DNA from: Oscillospiraceae bacterium
GTDB lineage: Bacteria; Bacillota; Clostridia; Oscillospirales; Oscillospiraceae
Length of the DNA: 64,000 bases
Direction: 5' to 3'
Assembly: GCA_017624915.1 (NCBI GenBank)
Contig: JAGAMC010000027.1
Location: forward strand, 45,079-109,078
Shown: positions 17,806 through 26,702 of the stretch, piece by piece
How the letters are laid out: each line of letters starts with the position of its first letter
How positions within the stretch are numbered: position 1 is the first letter of the stretch
Notes under the pieces: generated by a model
The model's input: only the letters and a program-made list of their open reading frames with translations
Told to the model about the DNA's origin: nothing
The model's database searches: none
Made by a program: the position numbers and the translations under genes

Positions 17806-19116
17806 ATGGCTGAACTGATATACAATGAAAACGGCCGGCTGCTCTTTACCAAGGAGATGAAGCGGGAGTACACCATTCTCATGCCCCAGATGCTGCCCGT
17901 CCACTTCGGCATGTTCCGCCAGCTTCTGCTGCTGGAGGGCTACAAGGTGGACCAGCTGAACAACTGCGGCCGGGCGGTGGTGGACGAGGGGCTCAAGTAC
18001 GTCCACAATGACACCTGTTACCCTGCGCTGCTGGTCATCGGCCAGCTGATCGACGCCATCAAAAATGGAGGATACGATCCCCACAAGGTGGCCCTGTTCA
18101 TCACCCAGACCGGCGGCGGCTGCCGCGCGTCCAACTATATCCACCTGCTGCGCAAGGCGCTGGAAAAGGCAGGGCTTGAGTTTGTACCCGTTATCTCCGT
18201 GTCTTTCGGACTGGAGAAGAATCCCGGCTTTGCCCTGAGTCTGAGCCTGATCCGCAAGCTGGTCTACGGCATGATGTACGGTGACATCATCGTCAATGTG
18301 GCCAATCAGGTGCGGCCCTACGAGGTGGAAAAGGGAGCGGCCGACCGCATGGTCAGCTGCTGGCAGGATAAGCTTATCGACCTGTTCCGGCGGGGCAGGG
18401 GCATGAGCCGGCGGCAGATGCGCCGGTATTTTGACGAAATCTGCGCCGATTTTGCCGCCATCCCCGTGGCCGGTGAGCCCAAGGTGCGCGTAGGCGTGGT
18501 GGGTGAGATCTATGTGAAGTTCTCATCTCTGTGCAACAACGATCTGGAGCAGTTCCTGCTCAGCGAGGGTGCTGAGCCCGTGGTGCCCGGCCTGACCGAC
18601 TTTATGATCTTCAAGATCTACAACCGCGTGGCGGACGTGGAGCTGTACGGCGGCAAGTGGATCAAGAAGGCGCTGTGCACGGTGGGCATGAAGTACATCG
18701 AGGCCTGCCAGCGGGATATGATCGGGGCGCTGGAGCGCTCCGGCCGGTTCCGCGCGCCGGGCACCTTTGCCAATCTGCACCGCATGATCAGCGGCTACCT
18801 GGGAGACGGCAACAAGATGGGAGAGGGCTGGCTGCTTACAGCCGAGATGCTGGAACTGATCCACTCCGGCACCCCCAACATCGTCTGCGCCCAGCCCTTT
18901 GGATGCCTGCCAAATCACATCGTGGGCAAGGGCATGCTGCGCAAGATCAAAGATGACTATCCCATGAGCAACGTAGTGGCCATTGACTATGATCCGGGCG
19001 CCACCAGGATCAATCAGGAAAACCGCATCAAGCTGATGCTGGCCAACGCCAGACAGACGGCTGCCCGGCAGGAGAGCAGGGATAAGAACGAAACCCCTGT
19101 TCCTGCCGCGGTATAA
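17806..19116 (+). CDS. 2-hydroxyacyl-CoA dehydratase-like (HgdB-type) companion protein
   Basis: A 436-residue protein that starts one base after the activase stop and has its own AAGGAGC site, so it is translationally coupled. It is similar in style to the HgdB/DUF2229 family usually found joined or next to tandem-ATPase activases: N-terminal MPQMLPVHFGMFRQLLLLEG, DTCYPALLVIGQLIDA, TQTGGGCRASNYIHLL and CAQPFGCLPNHIVGKGM. The conserved cysteines in DTCYP, GGCR and PFGC are likely cluster or substrate ligands. No CoA-transferase or true HgdAB dehydratase pair is nearby, so the substrate is unknown. The C terminus ends in a low-complexity charged tail. Confidence 0.82.
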   Translation: MAELIYNENGRLLFTKEMKREYTILMPQMLPVHFGMFRQLLLLEGYKVDQLNNCGRAVVDEGLKYVHNDTCYPALLVIGQLIDAIKNGGYDPHKVALFITQTGGGCRASNYIHLLRKALEKAGLEFVPVISVSFGLEKNPGFALSLSLIRKLVYGMMYGDIIVNVANQVRPYEVEKGAADRMVSCWQDKLIDLFRRGRGMSRRQMRRYFDEICADFAAIPVAGEPKVRVGVVGEIYVKFSSLCNNDLEQFLLSEGAEPVVPGLTDFMIFKIYNRVADVELYGGKWIKKALCTVGMKYIEACQRDMIGALERSGRFRAPGTFANLHRMISGYLGDGNKMGEGWLLTAEMLELIHSGTPNIVCAQPFGCLPNHIVGKGMLRKIKDDYPMSNVVAIDYDPGATRINQENRIKLMLANARQTAARQESRDKNETPVPAAV

Positions 19117-19122
19117 CAGGTG

Positions 19123-19159
19123 AAAACGTGTGCAGGCGGCAGCCTGCGCACGTTTTTTT
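19123..19159 (+). terminator. Intrinsic terminator after the activase pair
   Basis: AAAACGTG-T-GCAGGC pairs with GCCTGC-G-CACGTTTT around GGCA, followed by seven T in all; one internal mismatch. Confidence 0.88.
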
Positions 19160-19311
19160 GTGTGCTGAAGCGGGGGGCGGGGATGGTGTAATTTTTTGCG
19201 AAAAGTCATACCAAAAGCGAGAGAAATATGATATGATATTAAATGAGTTATTATATTTGAAATGCTGTGGGGCGGCCTTGCCGCATGGCATTTGGGAAGG
19301 GGTGCTGACAG

Positions 19312-20682
19312 ATGGGATGCAAAGTGATGCCGACGGTGCTGGCGGCCATGCTGTGCCTGCTGCTGAGCGGATGCTTTTCCTGGTCGGCAGAGGAATCCTA
19401 TAAGCTGCCAAAGCCGCCCCAGGACTACAAAAACCTTGTGTCTGCCGTGAATCAGACCAAGCGGGAGCTGGAACTGCAGCACTCAACTTCGGTGGAAGAT
19501 GTACCTCCCTCTGCCGGCGATAACACGTCTGCGGTGCAGATGCTGGACATGGACGGGGACGGCTCACAGGAAACTGCGGTAACTTTTTTCCGCGTTGTTG
19601 GTGCGGAGATGCCGCTGCGCATCTGTTTTTACACCCTGCAGGAGGACGGAAGCTATGCCCTGACCGCATCCATCAGGGGCGAGGGTGACGGCGTTTACGC
19701 CGTGCACTACGCGGATATGGACGGGCAGAAGGACGAGGTCACCGGCAAGACCTGCAAGGAGATCGTGGTCAGCTGGCAGATGGGCGGAAACGCCTACTAT
19801 CTGGGGGTGTACGCCCTGGACGGCGGACAGAGCCAGACGCTGGCTACCGTGACATACGACAGCTACAAAATCGTGGATCTGGACCGGGACAGCCTGATGG
19901 AACTGGCCGTATGCCACATTGATCAGGAACAGAAGCTCGGTGAAGTGGAACTGTACAACTGGAATACCGCCGGTCTGCTCAACGTGGAAAAAGCACCGCT
20001 GAGCGCCAACATGACCGGTATCTGGCAGATCCGGACAAATTATCTGACTGATTTCGTTCCTGCCCTGTACATTGCCGGTGACCTGACGGACGGCACCCGG
20101 GTCATGGACGTGGTGACCATACGGGAGGGAGAACTGGTCAACCTGACCCTTGATCCGGACACCCGGGACAGTCGGGAGGGGACGGGCCAGCGCAGGGACA
20201 TATCCTTCAGCGATGTGAACAGCGACAGCATTCTGGAACTGCCCCGCCTGTGGCAGCTGCCGTCCCGCGGCGGTCTGAGCGGCGTCTGGCTTGCCGATTG
20301 GGTCCAGTATGACAACAGAGGCCGGGCCCAGGAGGTGTGCACCACCTACCACAACGTGGCCGATGGCTGGTATCTGGTCATCCCGGACAGCTGGCGCAGC
20401 AGACTGGTCATTTACCGCAACGACAGTGTCAGCGGCCAGCGGGCGGTCATCTTTGCCCTGTGGCAGGGGGAGGGGAAAGAACCCCTGCCGTTCCTGAGCA
20501 TTTACAAGCTTACCGGCGCAAGCCGCAATCTGCGGGCCACCAGCGCAAACCGCTTCATTCTGGCAGAGGACAGCAGCACCGTCTATGCCGCGACCTTCTA
20601 TAACACCTGGGACTGCGGGCTGGACCAAAGCGGACTGCTGGAGAACTTCCGCCTGATCGTCAGCAGCTGGTCCAATGACTGA
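19312..20682 (+). CDS. Lipoprotein upstream of a two-component system
   Basis: A 456-residue secreted protein with a lipoprotein signal: a short basic start, hydrophobic VLAAMLCLLL and a lipobox LLSGC with the acylated cysteine at residue 21. The mature part carries aspartate-rich calcium-loop-like segments (DMDGDGSQE, DLDRDSLME, SDVNSDSILE) at roughly 100-residue spacing, reminiscent of VCBS/FG-GAP beta-propeller blades. It is followed after 21 bases by a response regulator and a histidine kinase, so it may be an extracytoplasmic sensing or effector partner. GAAGGGG precedes the ATG at 19312. Exact function unknown. Confidence 0.75.
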   Translation: MGCKVMPTVLAAMLCLLLSGCFSWSAEESYKLPKPPQDYKNLVSAVNQTKRELELQHSTSVEDVPPSAGDNTSAVQMLDMDGDGSQETAVTFFRVVGAEMPLRICFYTLQEDGSYALTASIRGEGDGVYAVHYADMDGQKDEVTGKTCKEIVVSWQMGGNAYYLGVYALDGGQSQTLATVTYDSYKIVDLDRDSLMELAVCHIDQEQKLGEVELYNWNTAGLLNVEKAPLSANMTGIWQIRTNYLTDFVPALYIAGDLTDGTRVMDVVTIREGELVNLTLDPDTRDSREGTGQRRDISFSDVNSDSILELPRLWQLPSRGGLSGVWLADWVQYDNRGRAQEVCTTYHNVADGWYLVIPDSWRSRLVIYRNDSVSGQRAVIFALWQGEGKEPLPFLSIYKLTGASRNLRATSANRFILAEDSSTVYAATFYNTWDCGLDQSGLLENFRLIVSSWSND

Positions 20683-20703
20683 TGGAGAGAGGAGTGCCTC
20701 AAG

Positions 20704-21393
20704 ATGAAAAAAGTTCTGGTTCTGGAGGATGAAGAAAACATCCGCAGTTTTGTTGTCATCAACCTCAAGCGGGCGGGATACGAGACCATTGAAGCGGCTA
20801 CCGGGGAAGAGGCTCTGACCCAGCTGAAGAACAATCCGGGCATCAAGGTGGCGCTGCTGGACGTGATGCTGCCTGATATCGACGGGTTCGAGGTCTGTCG
20901 CCGCATCCGCAGCACCAACAACAAGATCGGCATCATCATGCTCACCGCCCGCACGCAGGAGATGGATAAGGTGACCGGACTGATGACCGGAGCGGACGAC
21001 TACGTGACAAAGCCCTTCTCCCCGGCGGAACTCACCGCCCGGGTGGACGCGCTGTTCCGCCGCACGGGCGGGGACGAGCCGGCGCTGGAGCCCGGCGAGA
21101 TGTATCAGCCCCCCTTCCTGCTCAACACCCGAAACCGCACGCTGGAAAAGAACGGCCAGCGGATCAAGCTGACTCAGGTGGAATACGGCATCATCAAACT
21201 GTTCATGGAGAATCCGGGCAAGGCCATGAGCCGGGAGGAGATCCTGGACGCCGTGTGGGGCAAGGATTATTTCGGCGAGCTGAAGATCGTGGACGTGAAC
21301 ATCCGCCGTCTGCGCATCAAGATCGAGGACAATGCCCAGAACCCTGCCTATATTACCACGGTGTGGGGATACGGATACAAATGGGGTATGTAA
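20704..21393 (+). CDS. OmpR-family response regulator
   Basis: A 229-residue DNA-binding response regulator. The receiver domain has acidic residues E8-D9-E10, the phospho-acceptor D53 in LLDVMLPDIDG, the conserved T/A in MLTART and the lysine in YVTKPFSP. The C-terminal winged helix (about 130-229) ends with VDVNIRRLRIKIED and YITTVWGYGYKWG, typical of OmpR/PhoB. AGAGAGGAG lies ahead of the ATG. It is cognate to the histidine kinase starting 52 bases downstream. Confidence 0.93.
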   Translation: MKKVLVLEDEENIRSFVVINLKRAGYETIEAATGEEALTQLKNNPGIKVALLDVMLPDIDGFEVCRRIRSTNNKIGIIMLTARTQEMDKVTGLMTGADDYVTKPFSPAELTARVDALFRRTGGDEPALEPGEMYQPPFLLNTRNRTLEKNGQRIKLTQVEYGIIKLFMENPGKAMSREEILDAVWGKDYFGELKIVDVNIRRLRIKIEDNAQNPAYITTVWGYGYKWGM

Positions 21394-21445
21394 TATCTGA
21401 AGTACAGACGGCAAGCGGATAAAGACAAACGGAGGAGGTGAGACC

Positions 21446-22873
21446 ATGGCCCGGATGACCGGAATGAAAGACAAGATGAAGATTCGCGGTATCCGCCAGC
21501 GCTGGCTGGCAAACAGCATCAGTGTGGTACTGTTTATGGTGGTGCTGGCCGTGGTCGCGTTCTCCGTGGCCATGAGCCGTTATTACTACGACGCCATGGA
21601 GGAAGGCCTTAAGGCCAGAGCCAACAGCGCTGCCTCCTTTTTCCGCAACTACACCCAGACTGAGTACCGGAAAACGGCAAAGAACTATGTGGATACCTTT
21701 GCTGAAAAGAGCAGGCTGGAGCTGCAGTTTATCGAGCCGGACGGATCGATCCTTTACTCCAGCTACGGTCTGACCACCGGCACCATGCCCCAGACGCCGG
21801 ACATCCCCAGAGCCTTTGAGCAGGCGGTGATGCATTCCTGGCGGGGCAGGGATCCGAGCACGAACGAGCGCATTATGACCGCAACGGCACCGGTGCTCTA
21901 TCAGGGGGAACTGGTGGGTGGTGTGCGCATAGTCACCTCTATGCTGGAGGTGGACAGGCGGCTGATGCTGGCCTCAGCGGCCGCCGCTCTTGTGGGCTTT
22001 GCACTGCTGGCCATGCTGTATATTTCCAACCTGTTTTTTGTCCGTTCCATTATCGAGCCCCTGTCCGGCATTACCGAGACGGCCAGACGTATTGCGGACG
22101 GAAGCTACGGCATACAGCTTGAAAAAACCTACGATGATGAGATCGGCGATCTTACCGATGCCATCAACGATATGTCCATGAAGATCCGTCAGGCGGAAAA
22201 GGTGCAGACGGAGTTCATTTCCTCGGTCTCCCATGAACTGCGCACTCCGCTGACCGCCATAAACGGTTGGGCAGAGACCATTATGAACGGGGAACTGCAT
22301 GACCAGAAGGATATTCAAAAGGGCATGGGCATCATCGTCAGCGAAGCCCGCCGCCTGACCAACATGGTGGAGGAACTGCTGGAATTTTCCCGCATCTCCG
22401 ATGGGCGCTTTACCCTGTCTGTGGAGCCGTTGGACCTGAAGGCTGAGCTGGAGGACGCGGTTTACACCTACCGGGAGTTCTTCCGCCGGGATGGCATCAT
22501 TCTGAACTACTATGACTGCCCGGAGGAGATGATTCCCGTCAGCGGCGACCCGGAACGGCTGCGGCAGGTGTTCTGCAATCTGCTGGACAACGCCGCAAAG
22601 CACGGCGGCGCCGGCAAACGGATCGACGTGACCGTGCGTGTGGAGGAGGAAGCCGCCTGCATCTCCATCCGGGACTACGGCCCCGGCATCCCGCAGGCGG
22701 AATTGCCCTTTGTGAAAAACAAATTCTACAAAGGCAGTTCCAAGGCCCGGGGAAGCGGCATTGGCCTTGCGGTGTGCGAGGAGATCGTGGACCGGCACGG
22801 AGGAACACTTACACTGGACAACGCCCCGGAGGGCGGCTGCGTGGTGGAGATTCGGATCCCGATTGGAACATAA
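21446..22873 (+). CDS. Sensor histidine kinase
   Basis: A 475-residue membrane kinase. Transmembrane helix 1 is at about residues 24-46, an extracytoplasmic sensor of about 120 residues follows, and helix 2 is near 172-195, then a HAMP region (SIIEPLSGITETARRIADGS). The dimerisation domain has the phospho-accepting H263 in SSVSHELRTPL, and the ATPase domain has N box FCNLLDNAAKHGG, G1 DYGPGIP and G2 GSGIGLAVCEEIVDRHGG. A GGAGGAGGTG site precedes the ATG. It forms one unit with the lipoprotein and the response regulator. Confidence 0.93.
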   Translation: MARMTGMKDKMKIRGIRQRWLANSISVVLFMVVLAVVAFSVAMSRYYYDAMEEGLKARANSAASFFRNYTQTEYRKTAKNYVDTFAEKSRLELQFIEPDGSILYSSYGLTTGTMPQTPDIPRAFEQAVMHSWRGRDPSTNERIMTATAPVLYQGELVGGVRIVTSMLEVDRRLMLASAAAALVGFALLAMLYISNLFFVRSIIEPLSGITETARRIADGSYGIQLEKTYDDEIGDLTDAINDMSMKIRQAEKVQTEFISSVSHELRTPLTAINGWAETIMNGELHDQKDIQKGMGIIVSEARRLTNMVEELLEFSRISDGRFTLSVEPLDLKAELEDAVYTYREFFRRDGIILNYYDCPEEMIPVSGDPERLRQVFCNLLDNAAKHGGAGKRIDVTVRVEEEAACISIRDYGPGIPQAELPFVKNKFYKGSSKARGSGIGLAVCEEIVDRHGGTLTLDNAPEGGCVVEIRIPIGT

Positions 22874-22887
22874 GTTCGAAAAAGTGC

Positions 22888-22916
22888 TTGCATTTAAAGG
22901 GGAGCACTGGTAAAAT
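22888..22916 (+). promoter_or_regulatory. Sigma-A promoter for the DUF1385-prmC unit
   Basis: TTGCAT (22888-22893), 17-base spacer, TAAAAT (22911-22916), 15 bases after the kinase stop codon and 44 bases before the next start. Confidence 0.78.
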
Positions 22917-22959
22917 ATCGTTATGAACAAAGGCGCCGGTGTGCGCCGAAGGAGCACCA

Positions 22960-23943
22960 ATGAGCAAGAAACAGAAAAACAAGGCCTGCTGTTCCACCGG
23001 CTTTAAGACTACCTGCGGTGGACAGGCCCTGATCGAAGGGATCATGATGCGCGGGCCCAAAAAGCAGGCCGCCGTGGTCCGGCGGCCCGACGGAGAGCTT
23101 GAGATCCGTCAGCAGCCGCTTGAGCCGGCCCGCGACCGCTGGCCCATTCTGGGCAAGCCGTTCATCCGCGGCGTACTGACCTTTGTGGACTCCATGGTCA
23201 GTGGCGTCAAGCTGCTGATGTGGTCGGCGGAGTTTTTCCCCGAGGAGGAGGGCGTGGAAGAAGAACCCTCCAAATTTGAGATCTGGCTGGAAAAGAAGCT
23301 GGGCAGTGAGAAGTTTACCTCCGTGATCATAACGCTGGCAGTCATGATGGGCATCGGACTTTCCATTGTGCTGTTTTTCCTGCTGCCCACCCTGCTGGGC
23401 GGTCTGGTGTCACTGTTCACCAAGTCCATGCTGGTGCGCAACGTGGCGGAAAGCCTGCTGAAGATCGTTATTTTCATTTTCTATCTGGGCCTTTGCTCCC
23501 GCATGAAGGATATCCGCCGGGTCTTCCAGTACCACGGCGCGGAGCACAAGACTATCTTCTGTTACGAGGCCGGCTTGCCCCTGACGGTGGAAAATGTGCG
23601 CAAGCAGCCCCGCCACCATCCCCGGTGCGGGACCAGCTTCCTTTTCGTGGTCATCATCGTGTCCATCCTGGTGTCCACGGTGGTCTTTTCCATCTGGCCC
23701 GTGCACAATTCGCTGCTGCGTTTCCTGGCCCATTTGCTGATGCTGCCCGCCATTGTGGGCGTCAGCTATGAATTCAACCGCTGGGCAGGCCGCAATGACA
23801 ACGCCCTGACCCGGGTGCTGGTAGCCCCCGGCCTGTGGATGCAGAATTTTACCACCTTCGAGCCTGACGATTCCATGATCGAGGTGGGAATCAAGGCGCT
23901 GGAACTGGTGCTGCCGGAGGAAAAGGGTGAGGACGCGTGGTAA
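22960..23943 (+). CDS. DUF1385 membrane protein
   Basis: A 327-residue protein of the DUF1385 family (function not established), normally found beside prmC and prfA in Firmicutes. Seen: CGGQALIEGIMMRGP near the N terminus, about four hydrophobic segments (around residues 120-145, 150-180, 225-250, 255-275) and the YHGAEHKTIFCYEAGLPLT and HPRCGTSFLF motifs, whose histidines and cysteines look like a metal site. The ATG at 22960 follows AAGGAG; a GTG at 22939 is in frame but overlaps the site. The next gene is prmC. Confidence 0.88.
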   Translation: MSKKQKNKACCSTGFKTTCGGQALIEGIMMRGPKKQAAVVRRPDGELEIRQQPLEPARDRWPILGKPFIRGVLTFVDSMVSGVKLLMWSAEFFPEEEGVEEEPSKFEIWLEKKLGSEKFTSVIITLAVMMGIGLSIVLFFLLPTLLGGLVSLFTKSMLVRNVAESLLKIVIFIFYLGLCSRMKDIRRVFQYHGAEHKTIFCYEAGLPLTVENVRKQPRHHPRCGTSFLFVVIIVSILVSTVVFSIWPVHNSLLRFLAHLLMLPAIVGVSYEFNRWAGRNDNALTRVLVAPGLWMQNFTTFEPDDSMIEVGIKALELVLPEEKGEDAW

Positions 23944-23990
23944 CGCGAAGCGCTGAGCACCCGAAATAAAACCGTAACTGAGGTGAACGT

Positions 23991-24854
23991 ATGGCCACCA
24001 CCTATAACAATCTCTATCTGGATACCCGCAACCGCCTGCGCCGGGCGGGTGTTTCTCAGGCTCAGACCGAGGCACGGGAGCTTGTATGCTATGCTGCCGA
24101 CAAATCCAAGGAGCAGCTGTTTCGCGACATGTCCCTCTACGCCTCCAGCGATCTGGAGCGGCGGGTGGAGGAACTGGTGCAGCGCCGTCTGGCCGGTGAG
24201 CCGGTAGCCTACATCGTGGGCGAGTGGGAGTTTTACGGCCTGCCTCTGGACGTGTCCAGAGACGTGCTGATCCCCCGCAGCGATACGGAGGTGCTGGCAC
24301 AGCGCGCCATTGAACGTGCCCGGGCCGCCGGAGAGGGCGGCCGGGTTCTGGATCTGTGCGCCGGAAGCGGCTGCGTGGGCCTTGCGGTGGCGGCCAACGC
24401 CCCCAACTGCCGGGTGGTGCTGGCGGATCTGTCCGAGGGGGCGCTGCGTCTTTGCAAACAGAACGTCCGCCGCAACGGGCTCAATGCCCGGGTCACCTGC
24501 ATGAGCGTCAACGCCATGGAACAGCCCTCTGCCATGCTGTGGGACTTTGATGTGATCGCCTGCAATCCCCCCTACATCCCCACCGCCGATATTGACGGGC
24601 TTGACATTTCCGTGAAGGAATTTGAGCCGCATATGGCGTTGGACGGTGGAATTGACGGCCTTGACTTCTACCGCTTTATCACCGCCAAGTGGAAATCCGC
24701 CCTGCGTCTGGGCGGCACGCTCATTTACGAGGTAGGCATCGATCAGGCGGAACGGGTCATGGAGATCATGGCGGAAAACGGCTTTGAGAATATCATCGCC
24801 ACCCCCGATACCCAGGGGATCCTCCGGGTCGTGGAGGGGACGATCAACAACTAA
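23991..24854 (+). CDS. prmC: Peptide chain release factor glutamine methyltransferase
   Basis: SAM-dependent N5-glutamine methyltransferase that modifies the GGQ loop of release factors. The 287-residue product has a helical N-terminal domain, the SAM motif VLDLCAGSGCVGLAVA and the catalytic NPPY at residues 192-195. GTAACTGAGGTGA precedes the ATG. It shares a transcript with DUF1385; the usual neighbour prfA is not in the window. Confidence 0.95.
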   Translation: MATTYNNLYLDTRNRLRRAGVSQAQTEARELVCYAADKSKEQLFRDMSLYASSDLERRVEELVQRRLAGEPVAYIVGEWEFYGLPLDVSRDVLIPRSDTEVLAQRAIERARAAGEGGRVLDLCAGSGCVGLAVAANAPNCRVVLADLSEGALRLCKQNVRRNGLNARVTCMSVNAMEQPSAMLWDFDVIACNPPYIPTADIDGLDISVKEFEPHMALDGGIDGLDFYRFITAKWKSALRLGGTLIYEVGIDQAERVMEIMAENGFENIIATPDTQGILRVVEGTINN

Positions 24855-24880
24855 AGTCCTTTTTAAGGGACTTTCACTTT

Positions 24881-24894
24881 GATATGATCGTATC
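24881..24894. promoter_or_regulatory. Imperfect dyad over the presumed recA -10
   Basis: GATATGA/TCGTATC pairs six of seven positions and includes TATGAT at 24883-24888, a possible -10. The -35 (24860-24865) is poor. It is a candidate operator in the 87-base prmC-recA gap. No GAAC-N4-GTTC LexA box is present. Confidence 0.35.
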
Positions 24895-24941
24895 ACCAAG
24901 AATAGAAAAGCCGGCACGGTCGGCTGAAAGGATGATGGAGT

Positions 24942-26051
24942 ATGGCAACAAAGAGACCTGTTGTTGAGTCTGCAGCACCTGCTTCCGATAAGAAAAAGGC
25001 CCTTGAGACCGCCATGGCGCAGATTGAGCGCACCTATGGCAAGGGGTCTATCATGCGTCTGGGTGAGAGTGCGGACGTGGCGGTGGACACCGTTCCCACC
25101 GGCTCGCTGGCCCTTGATCTGGCGCTGGGGATCGGCGGTCTGCCCAAGGGCCGTATCATTGAGATCTACGGGCCTGAGTCCTCCGGTAAGACCACCCTTG
25201 CCCTGCACGTGGTGGCGGAGGCACAAAAGCGCGGCGGCGAGGTGGCCTTTATCGATGCCGAGCACGCCCTTGACCCCACCTACGCCCGGGCTCTGGGTGT
25301 GGACATCGACTCCATGCTGATCGCCCAGCCGGACACCGGAGAGCAGGGGCTTGAGATCTGCGAGGCGCTGGTTCGCTCCGGCGCCATCGACGTGGTGGTG
25401 GTGGACTCCGTGGCCGCTCTGACCCCCCGCGCCGAGATCGAGGGCGATATGGGCGACAGCCACGTGGGTCTGCTGGCCCGCCTGATGAGTCAGGCCCTGC
25501 GCAAGCTGGCCGGCTCCATCGCCAAGACCAACTGCATTGTTATCTTCATCAACCAGCTGCGTGAAAAGGTGGGCGTCATGTACGGCAATCCCGAAGTGAC
25601 CACCGGCGGCCGGGCGCTGAAGTTCTATTCCTCCGTGCGTATCGATGTGCGCCGGATCGAGGCGCTGAAGAATGGCTCCGAGATCATCGGCAACCGCACC
25701 CGGGCCAAGATCGTCAAGAACAAGGTGGCGCCCCCCTTCCGCGAGGCGGAATTCGACATCATGTACGGTGAGGGTATTTCCAAAATTGGTGAGCTTCTGG
25801 ATATCGGCGTAAAGCTGGATCTGGTGCAGAAGTCCGGCTCCTGGTTCGCCATGGGCGAGATGCGCCTTGGTCAGGGCCGCGACGCCGCCAAGGAGTACCT
25901 GAAGGAGAATCCGGATCTGGCGGAAGAACTGGAGGAGAAGATCCGGGCCAACGCATACCGGCTCATGAGCAAGCAGTCCCAGGCCGCCGCCCGCGCCGCG
26001 GGCCGCGCGGTGGATATCTCTGCGGACGATTTTGAAGACAGGGAAAACTGA
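24942..26051 (+). CDS. recA: Recombinase RecA
   Basis: The 369-residue strand-exchange ATPase. Walker A is GPESSGKTT at residues 77-85, Walker B is [10 protein letters not shown], and the L1/L2 loops and the [15 protein letters not shown] segment are intact. The N terminus has an unusual 12-residue lead (A-T-K-R-P-V-V-E-S) before the conserved helix. The ATG at 24942 is preceded by GGATGATGGAG. The downstream recX starts two bases after the recA stop, so RecA and its regulator are coupled. Confidence 0.98.
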   Translation: MATKRPVVESAAPASDKKKALETAMAQIERTYGKGSIMRLGESADVAVDTVPTGSLALDLALGIGGLPKGRIIEIYGPESSGKTTLALHVVAEAQKRGGEVAFIDAEHALDPTYARALGVDIDSMLIAQPDTGEQGLEICEALVRSGAIDVVVVDSVAALTPRAEIEGDMGDSHVGLLARLMSQALRKLAGSIAKTNCIVIFINQLREKVGVMYGNPEVTTGGRALKFYSSVRIDVRRIEALKNGSEIIGNRTRAKIVKNKVAPPFREAEFDIMYGEGISKIGELLDIGVKLDLVQKSGSWFAMGEMRLGQGRDAAKEYLKENPDLAEELEEKIRANAYRLMSKQSQAAARAAGRAVDISADDFEDREN

Positions 26052-26053
26052 CC

Positions 26054-26671
26054 ATGCGCATTGAACAGCTAAAACCCTCTGAGCGTGTCCGCGGCCGCTG
26101 GCTGGCGGTGCTGGAGGACGGCAGTATCCTGCGCGTGGGGGAGGGCGAGGTCATCGACTTCGCCCTCTGTGTCGGTAAGGAGCTTGACGACGAGCAGGCC
26201 CAGCAGCTGCTGGCTGCTGCCCGCAGCACCCGGCTGAAGGAGAAAACGCTGGAGCTGCTCTCCCGAAAGCCCCAGTCCCGTAAGGAACTGGAACGTAAGC
26301 TGGCCCAATGGGAGGCAGGGGAGAAGCAGACCGCTTCCATCTGTGATCGGATGGAGGAACTGGGTTTTCTCAACGACGCGGCTTACGCAGCCCAGGTGGT
26401 GCGCCATTACAGCGCCAAGGGCTGCGGCGAGCATAAGCTGCGGGACGAGCTGTACCGCCGGGGCGTACCCCGCCACCTGTGGGAGGACGCTCTTGCGCAG
26501 GCCGACGATCCCGCCGCCGCCATCGATGCGTTCATCGCAAAAAAACTTGCGGGCAAAGAGCCTGACAACAAAGAGCTGAAAAAGGTGTCCGACGCCCTGG
26601 GCCGCCGCGGTTTCGGGTGGGAGGCCATCCGGGACGGTCTGAGCCGATACGGCGCGGATATGGACCTGTAA
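26054..26671 (+). CDS. recX: Regulatory protein RecX
   Basis: A 205-residue three-helix-repeat protein that binds the RecA filament and limits its activity. The N-terminal 65 residues are a beta-rich lead found in many Firmicute homologues; RecX repeats follow with RKELERKLAQ, MEELGFLNDAAYAAQVV, KGCGEHKLRDELYRRGV and ALGRRGFGWEAIRDGL. It starts 2 bases after recA and no separate promoter was seen. Confidence 0.9.
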   Translation: MRIEQLKPSERVRGRWLAVLEDGSILRVGEGEVIDFALCVGKELDDEQAQQLLAAARSTRLKEKTLELLSRKPQSRKELERKLAQWEAGEKQTASICDRMEELGFLNDAAYAAQVVRHYSAKGCGEHKLRDELYRRGVPRHLWEDALAQADDPAAAIDAFIAKKLAGKEPDNKELKKVSDALGRRGFGWEAIRDGLSRYGADMDL

Positions 26672-26702
26672 GCGGACAAAACCTTTGCACTGGAGCGATC
26701 GT

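Noticed and set aside
22939-22959. Earlier GTG starts such as for the DUF1385 gene, and similar upstream in-frame starts for addA, ftsE, the D,D-carboxypeptidase and the M20 gene
   Set aside because: In each case the earlier start codon overlaps the Shine-Dalgarno sequence that serves the later start.
23766-25463. A 565-codon minus-strand frame over prmC and recA
   Set aside because: It spans two well-defined plus-strand genes and their intergenic region, with no site or motif of its own.
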